Assembly: GCA_010094025.1 (NCBI GenBank)
Contig: ML991785.1
Location: 1 to 64,000, forward strand
Source: Viridothelium virens
Lineage: Eukaryota > Ascomycota > Dothideomycetes > Trypetheliales > Trypetheliaceae
Length of the DNA stretch: 64,000 nt
Reading direction: 5' to 3'
Shown one piece after another: positions 59,001-64,000 of the stretch. The position numbers and the translations under genes were made by a program. Position 1 is the first letter of the stretch. Each line of letters begins with the position of its first letter. Below the pieces are notes generated by a model. That model was not told the origin of the DNA, did no database searches, and worked only from the letters and a program-made list of their open reading frames with translations.

Positions 59001-62000
59001 AGGAGTGCAAAATCCATGGCTCCCATAACAGGGCATGAGCATTAAGGATGAACAAGCCAAGGGCAATTCCAGGTTCCGCGGACATACACGAAAGAGGACA
59101 AAATTTATGAGGCAGACGGCTGCAAGGAAGCATTTGAAGCCGAGACGACATGCTGGAACTCGGGAGTTGCTCCTGGATTGGTATACGATCACACCAGAGG
59201 TGTTGTCCCAAACATTTCGAGCATCGACTGGTGGGGTTGTAACTGATGGATCGACAAAAAGTTACCGGAGATCCTCGCATTTCCCACAAGTCCAATAAAG
59301 ATAGAACCAATGGTTTGGTACACTCCGGCGGTGTCAAGCCACGCTCCCGGTCTTGGATCCTGGCTGGGCAAAAGAGACTCCGGATTGAGGTGTCCGTTGT
59401 GGGAAAGATCGAAACATCGCACTGTCACGAACACTGCTGGACATCTTGTCTTCGATGTTTGCTTGTATGGTTCCTGCAAGAATACCAAAAGATGAAGGGC
59501 CCGAGGACCCTAAGCAGGAGCTCCTGAATTGTGATGAAAACTGCGCTATCAAAAGATGAACGTACTTCATTTCCATAGGTGATACGAATTGGAAGAAGAA
59601 GACGCAATCAAAGAGTTCGTGCACCATACGCAGCTGGCCAAAGCGGGCGGGATTGATTGCGCTGAAGTATCTGCTTTCGCGTCCAGGCCCAATGGTGAAC
59701 CTCCATGATTCAAACAAGCCATTGCTCGTCCTCGTCTAGAGCAGCCGAGACTCCTGTCGAGTTCAGCTGTATTGTTGCATTTCGAACGAGGAGTTCAGAT
59801 ATTATCCACCAACAGGAAAGAGCGACGTTCCATCACAAAGGAATCCGGGCTGTGATGGTTAGTGTACGGACTTCTTTATGCTTCTGTGCTCTTGCTTAAG
59901 GCTCTCAGATCATGTTGAAAAGGAGCACGACCTAGCTCAGACTGCTCATCGAGAATGAATTCTGGGATCCGGCAGATACTGACTTCGGGATTATGCTATG
60001 ATGGAAAATGTTAGGAAGTAGAGCTCGGGATTGTTCTCCGCTAAGAGTCCTCGCAGTCTTCTGAGGTCTGAACACACTTGTTGGGCCTCCCGTCATCCAT
60101 TCAACGTCTCAGCTGATCCTTGCTCTGAGGCTTCGAGTTAGCGCAAGTCGGCATGAGGCCGATTGAGATTTATTGCCTGTCATAAAGACAGCCCACTGAC
60201 TTTCCTTCGGAGATTCGTCTGAAACGATCCAGTGGAGGGCTTAGTACCGGCCAGTTCCCAAGCATAGTGCTCAGGGATCCGTGGACTTTACGTTGAAGAC
60301 ATCAATCCGGTGCATTCTGATCCAAGCGCGAAAGTATTTCCTTTCGTGACCCTCTCCCCCTTAAAGCACTGTCATGTTTCCAATGTCCCCGGGAAGTAAA
60401 ATGTCCGCTGCTTTACGGTTCCGTCCATGGTGCACTGGTTTTGACAAGAGTTTTCGGTCCGTCCTATCCACTACCTTCGATTTACGGGGCTGTCAGAGTA
60501 CCATACGAAGTGATCGAGACATCCAAGGGTCGTCTACCGGTGGTGTGATACTTGGATAACTCGTTCACCAGGCATCCTGTCGTATCAATTCCTCTCATCT
60601 GCGGAATCAACTTCTCGTATGCTCTGTCGCCACCTCCTCCGGAGAAGGAAGTATTTCACAACAGGCTGTCACTAAGCTCAGCAGCTATCTCTTGTCCAAC
60701 TCACTGAATATAACCACTGGAGTGATCCAATTCAGGGTGAGGAAGCAGGAGCGCCTCCCTCCGGATTGACCAATGACACACGAGTGCACATTCTTGCACC
60801 ATGCGAAAGTTGTTGATCTGAGAAATGCAAGGCCTTTATTGTTCTTGGCGTGGTGTTTGTCCAATTATTCTATTCTCATCTGCTTAGGAGGTACGGGAGC
60901 CGGAAGGTACAGATCTGGAGGCCACAAGGCGCATCGCCAAGAGGAAGAGGAGACACAATAGGGAGGCCCCGGACATGAAGCAAATCTCTTCATGTTATTC
61001 AGTCGCCCTCAATTGTGAGGCCGTGTTGTTCGATGATGATCAACTTGCCGAGGGTCGATTCGTCAGCTGCCCGAGGTGGAAGTCGCCGCAGCATACGGTG
61101 GCTCAGGTGGAGTTTGAGCGAGAATTATGATAGTCGCTGATGAATCTGTATTTGAAAGGCCAATACGTCCGGTGACTGATGCTTGTCTCGTAGCTGGGAA
61201 AACACGTTGGATACGGTCCGCTCGTGCATCGGGAAGTCTGTTGGCCAGAAAGATCAGTATTAAGCTGTCCCGCCGAATTGAACCCACTAACGATACGAAT
61301 GCTACCATACATGAAGGAGTTAAGGTCGTTCTTTAAGAAGATGCATGAGGCAGCTGCTTTTGGTGTGGCAGGGAAGCTGGGATGGAATCAAGGTACGAAG
61401 CTCTCTTGATGTTTCGCTTTCCATTGCTGTCCAATTTCAGGTCTGATTATTATCCGAATGCCGTAGAGTCGAAGTATACTCGCAAGCATCTGTATACGAC
61501 TCATTTGGCAGCTGAAGTTGTGGAAGTTGACGTGGTTGGGTGCGGAGGTGAGTCGGACTTGAGCGGAAAGGTAAGTACGGATCTGAGGCCGAGGGAAGGA
61601 GCGATGACGGACGGTGAGGATATTCTGAGGTTCTGACTCGAGGTTCTGAGGGTAAGTCTCTATGCTGCACGAAGTCTGATAGGTCAACAGCCTGGCGCTC
61701 CTGGAAGGTTGCTAACAGTATTGTAGGAGATGTGCGGAAGGAGTTGCAGAAGCAAAGATTGGTTTCGATGTTTACAAGGAAGCTATTATTGCACCAAACG
61801 ACCTTTTCAGACACAATATCTTCTACCTAGCTAATGCTCCGTTACGATGTCAAATACTCAATCAAGCATCGATCACTATCCATCATTACAGAAAGGGCTG
61901 ACTTGTCTCTCGTGCCTCGATGACTTTCCGTTGATTTACTTCATGGCGTTGCCCTTGCCTGGAGCCGAAGAGCCGCATGCAAGTGTGAGCGATGACCACT

Positions 62001-64000
62001 TAACAAAGCGCAGGATCATTTGGCCAAGTCCTCACTCCCCACACCTTCCCGTGGCTCCGTTCCAAGCTTTTGCCAATCAAGCCCCTCCACCCACCTTCCT
62101 AACCTACCCTACTTGCCCCCCTCCATCCTTAGCACTGACTTCACGTCCCTCGACGCTGATCCTCTACAGCTGAGCATCGTCTGGCGTTCCTCTAGCTTCT
62201 CTGCTACCTCTTCAGGCAGCTTCAAGCATTTGAGGACTCACTCCAGAGGCTGTTCGGCATGGCGTGGACGACGCGAACGCGAAGCCGCGAAATCCTCAAC
62301 CCCTTCCTTCGCCAGCTTGTTTTTACCTCTTCAGTGGCCCTGGCATCAATCTGAGCACAAAGTAGCTCTCGCTGAGGTCATCTGCATCTTCTGGAAGTGT
62401 TTACAATGCACGACTGTTCATCGCCGCCGATTGTTCATCGCCGTCGACTGGTCGACCTTGCTTCAGCATCCCGGTCGCAAAGCATTGAAGTCACATCACA
62501 CCCACTTCATCGACTGTTCCCACCACCGGCTTGCATCCAAGAAGCTCTGCTTCTTTGTTTCTCCATCTGAAATTAGTAGATGACCTCACTTCTCCGTACT
62601 AACTTGCCGCGTGAATCGCCTTGCGGCTTCACTATGAGCGTCTGTACTCTCTCTGGGGAACGGCAGTCCGACGGATCATCATGAACCTGTGTTTGATCAC
62701 ACATATCTCAAGTATGGGACGGGGGTTCGACCACTCGACAAAAACGACTTAGAAGGAGGAGCTTCTCATCAGCATTTACTCCCTACCATCGACGTCGACT
62801 ACGGTCTGCTACGGTGGCCTTTCCATGATCTCATCCCGGCATACTTGCTCTCTAGGATCCCCGGTGTCTTTTCATACTTGAGGTTGAATCGTAAGTCTGC
62901 TATCACGCTCATGCCAAGCGCAGATCTATTTTATTCTTCATTGTCCCTGAGCGACAAACTCCTTCGAACATCAGTGACTCAGCTTGGTCAATGGACTTAC
63001 CACTCTATTTAGTCGTCAAACTATTCAAGAACCCTTCACTTTCGGCATCGCCCCGAAAAAAACAGCATTTCGAGCACAAGTTTACTCCCTTGTCCGTCCT
63101 ACAGCGTTTCAACTCCATCTCCCCTGGAACAACGACGATCTTTGGATATTACAATCCCAATGCGAATTAAATAGACCAAAACACAGACATTATCACCCCA
63201 GCGATCATCCTGCATGACGATTTGTCTTCGGAGAGATCGTGCTTGCAGTGTTCGCTCAACTCGGATTCGAATCTACCGCAAGCCTTACAGAAGGGAGGAA
63301 TGAAAGCCAAGCGGAGATGTTTCGATAGCTCCCCATCCAGGTTATGGCATGCTCATGAGGCCCGTCTTTTAGTTGGCTCAATTTTGACTCAAAGTGAGCC
63401 CAGTCCCGGAGTATCGTCTTCCTCGAATCAACGACGCGGGATCACGCCTGAGACCTTACGTCTGCAAGCCGATGCACTGTACGCAAAACAGCCGGCAAAC
63501 TTCGATCGCAAATCTCTGGAGTTTTCGTCAAGAACCTGTTTTTCGAGCCGACTTTTCCGGATCGGCAAACACCAAATCGCCCCGGAACAATCCAAGCCAA
63601 CGACCAGGGGTTCCATAAAGAGACGAAATCCCCTGTTCATCATCCAGGTCGGGAGTTCTAGGATTGTTCTTGGTGTTGGTCAGCGTGATGCCCCTATTTG
63701 AGTGGACGGGAGGACCATGTTGAGCGAATCCGACGTTCCCGCTCTCTCTTCCGCGGATCTCTGAGACAAGCTGTGATATCCAGACCACTTGACCTTGAAT
63801 CGTGGGAGTTTCACGATAGAACTTGATTACGACCCAACTTCTCATGAGGGTGTTGATGGGCGGCGATTCGTGTCACCTGGAGTGCACATTTGGGCGTTTG
63901 GTGCGTCGGGCGGCCGCAGCTTTAGTTAACCTCAGCAGTTTCTTCCCCCCCTCGAGACAGGATGAAAATTCCTGCAGCACCTGACGGTTGTCACTTTTCC

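Larger units (their letters stand above)
52573..64000. other. 11-kb gene-poor right edge
   Basis: Frames are short on both strands and most lack ATG starts. Protein-like pieces that may be relics occur at 53407-53609, 55936-56199, 61847-62000, 62660-62895 and 63000-63215, none continuous enough for a gene model. A hairpin with an upstream TATA box lies near 52950-53050. No tRNA, rRNA, telomeric repeat or satellite was seen. The region may be old decayed sequence or accessory DNA. Confidence 0.4.

Noticed and set aside
63222-63701. 159-codon plus-strand frame with a 105-codon frame on the other strand
   Set aside because: Both strands are open and neither shows a motif; too little to choose one.

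Overview
The window looks like chromosomal DNA of a filamentous ascomycete (Pezizomycotina). Most genes are split by short GT-AG introns of about 50-260 bases, coding regions are moderately GC-rich, and the products are typical fungal ones: Dom34/Pelota, Tim50, an EDEM-type mannosidase, a Kre9/Knh1-type GPI wall protein, an exo-beta-1,3-glucanase and a Zn2Cys6-like protein. I cannot resolve the class. All gene models were assembled by eye from reading frame, splice sites and family resemblance.

Layout: 0.7-2.8 kb (+) dihydroxy-acid dehydratase with a GC-AG intron. 5.3-6.0 kb (-) a possible decayed gene. 6.8-9.0 kb (-) six-exon FAD amine/polyamine oxidase. 11.3-12.6 kb (-) Myb-like nuclear protein, followed by about 5 kb without a gene. 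17.6-19.0 kb (+) KDEL-receptor-like protein with a long tail. 22.2-23.6 kb (+) aldo-keto reductase. 24.2-25.5 kb (+) Dom34. 26.2-27.9 kb (+) NCS1 permease with a TPP riboswitch in its leader. 28.3-29.6 kb (-) TenA-domain protein fused to a zinc finger. 30.7-31.3 kb (-) small Zn2Cys6-like protein. 32.2-35.5 kb (-) Htm1/Mnl1 mannosidase, divergent from 35.9-38.0 kb (+) Tim50. 39.8-42.5 kb (+) propeller-like protein ending in a CaaX box. 43.2-44.8 kb (-) aldehyde dehydrogenase. 46.0-47.0 kb (-) GPI wall protein. 48.3-49.6 kb (-) exo-glucanase. From 49.6 kb to the right edge only one small gene (52.3 kb, TATA box, one intron) is supportable; the rest is gene-poor and decayed-looking.

The most interesting unit is at 25.9-29.6 kb. 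The leader of the NCS1 permease holds a TPP (thiamine pyrophosphate) aptamer with recognisable P1-P5 helices. It lies inside what looks like a 5'-leader intron, next to an upstream ORF. The convergent neighbour encodes a TenA/THI-4 (thiamine-salvage family) domain joined to a BED-like zinc finger. Together they suggest a compact thiamine or thiamine-pyrimidine uptake and salvage locus under direct TPP control.
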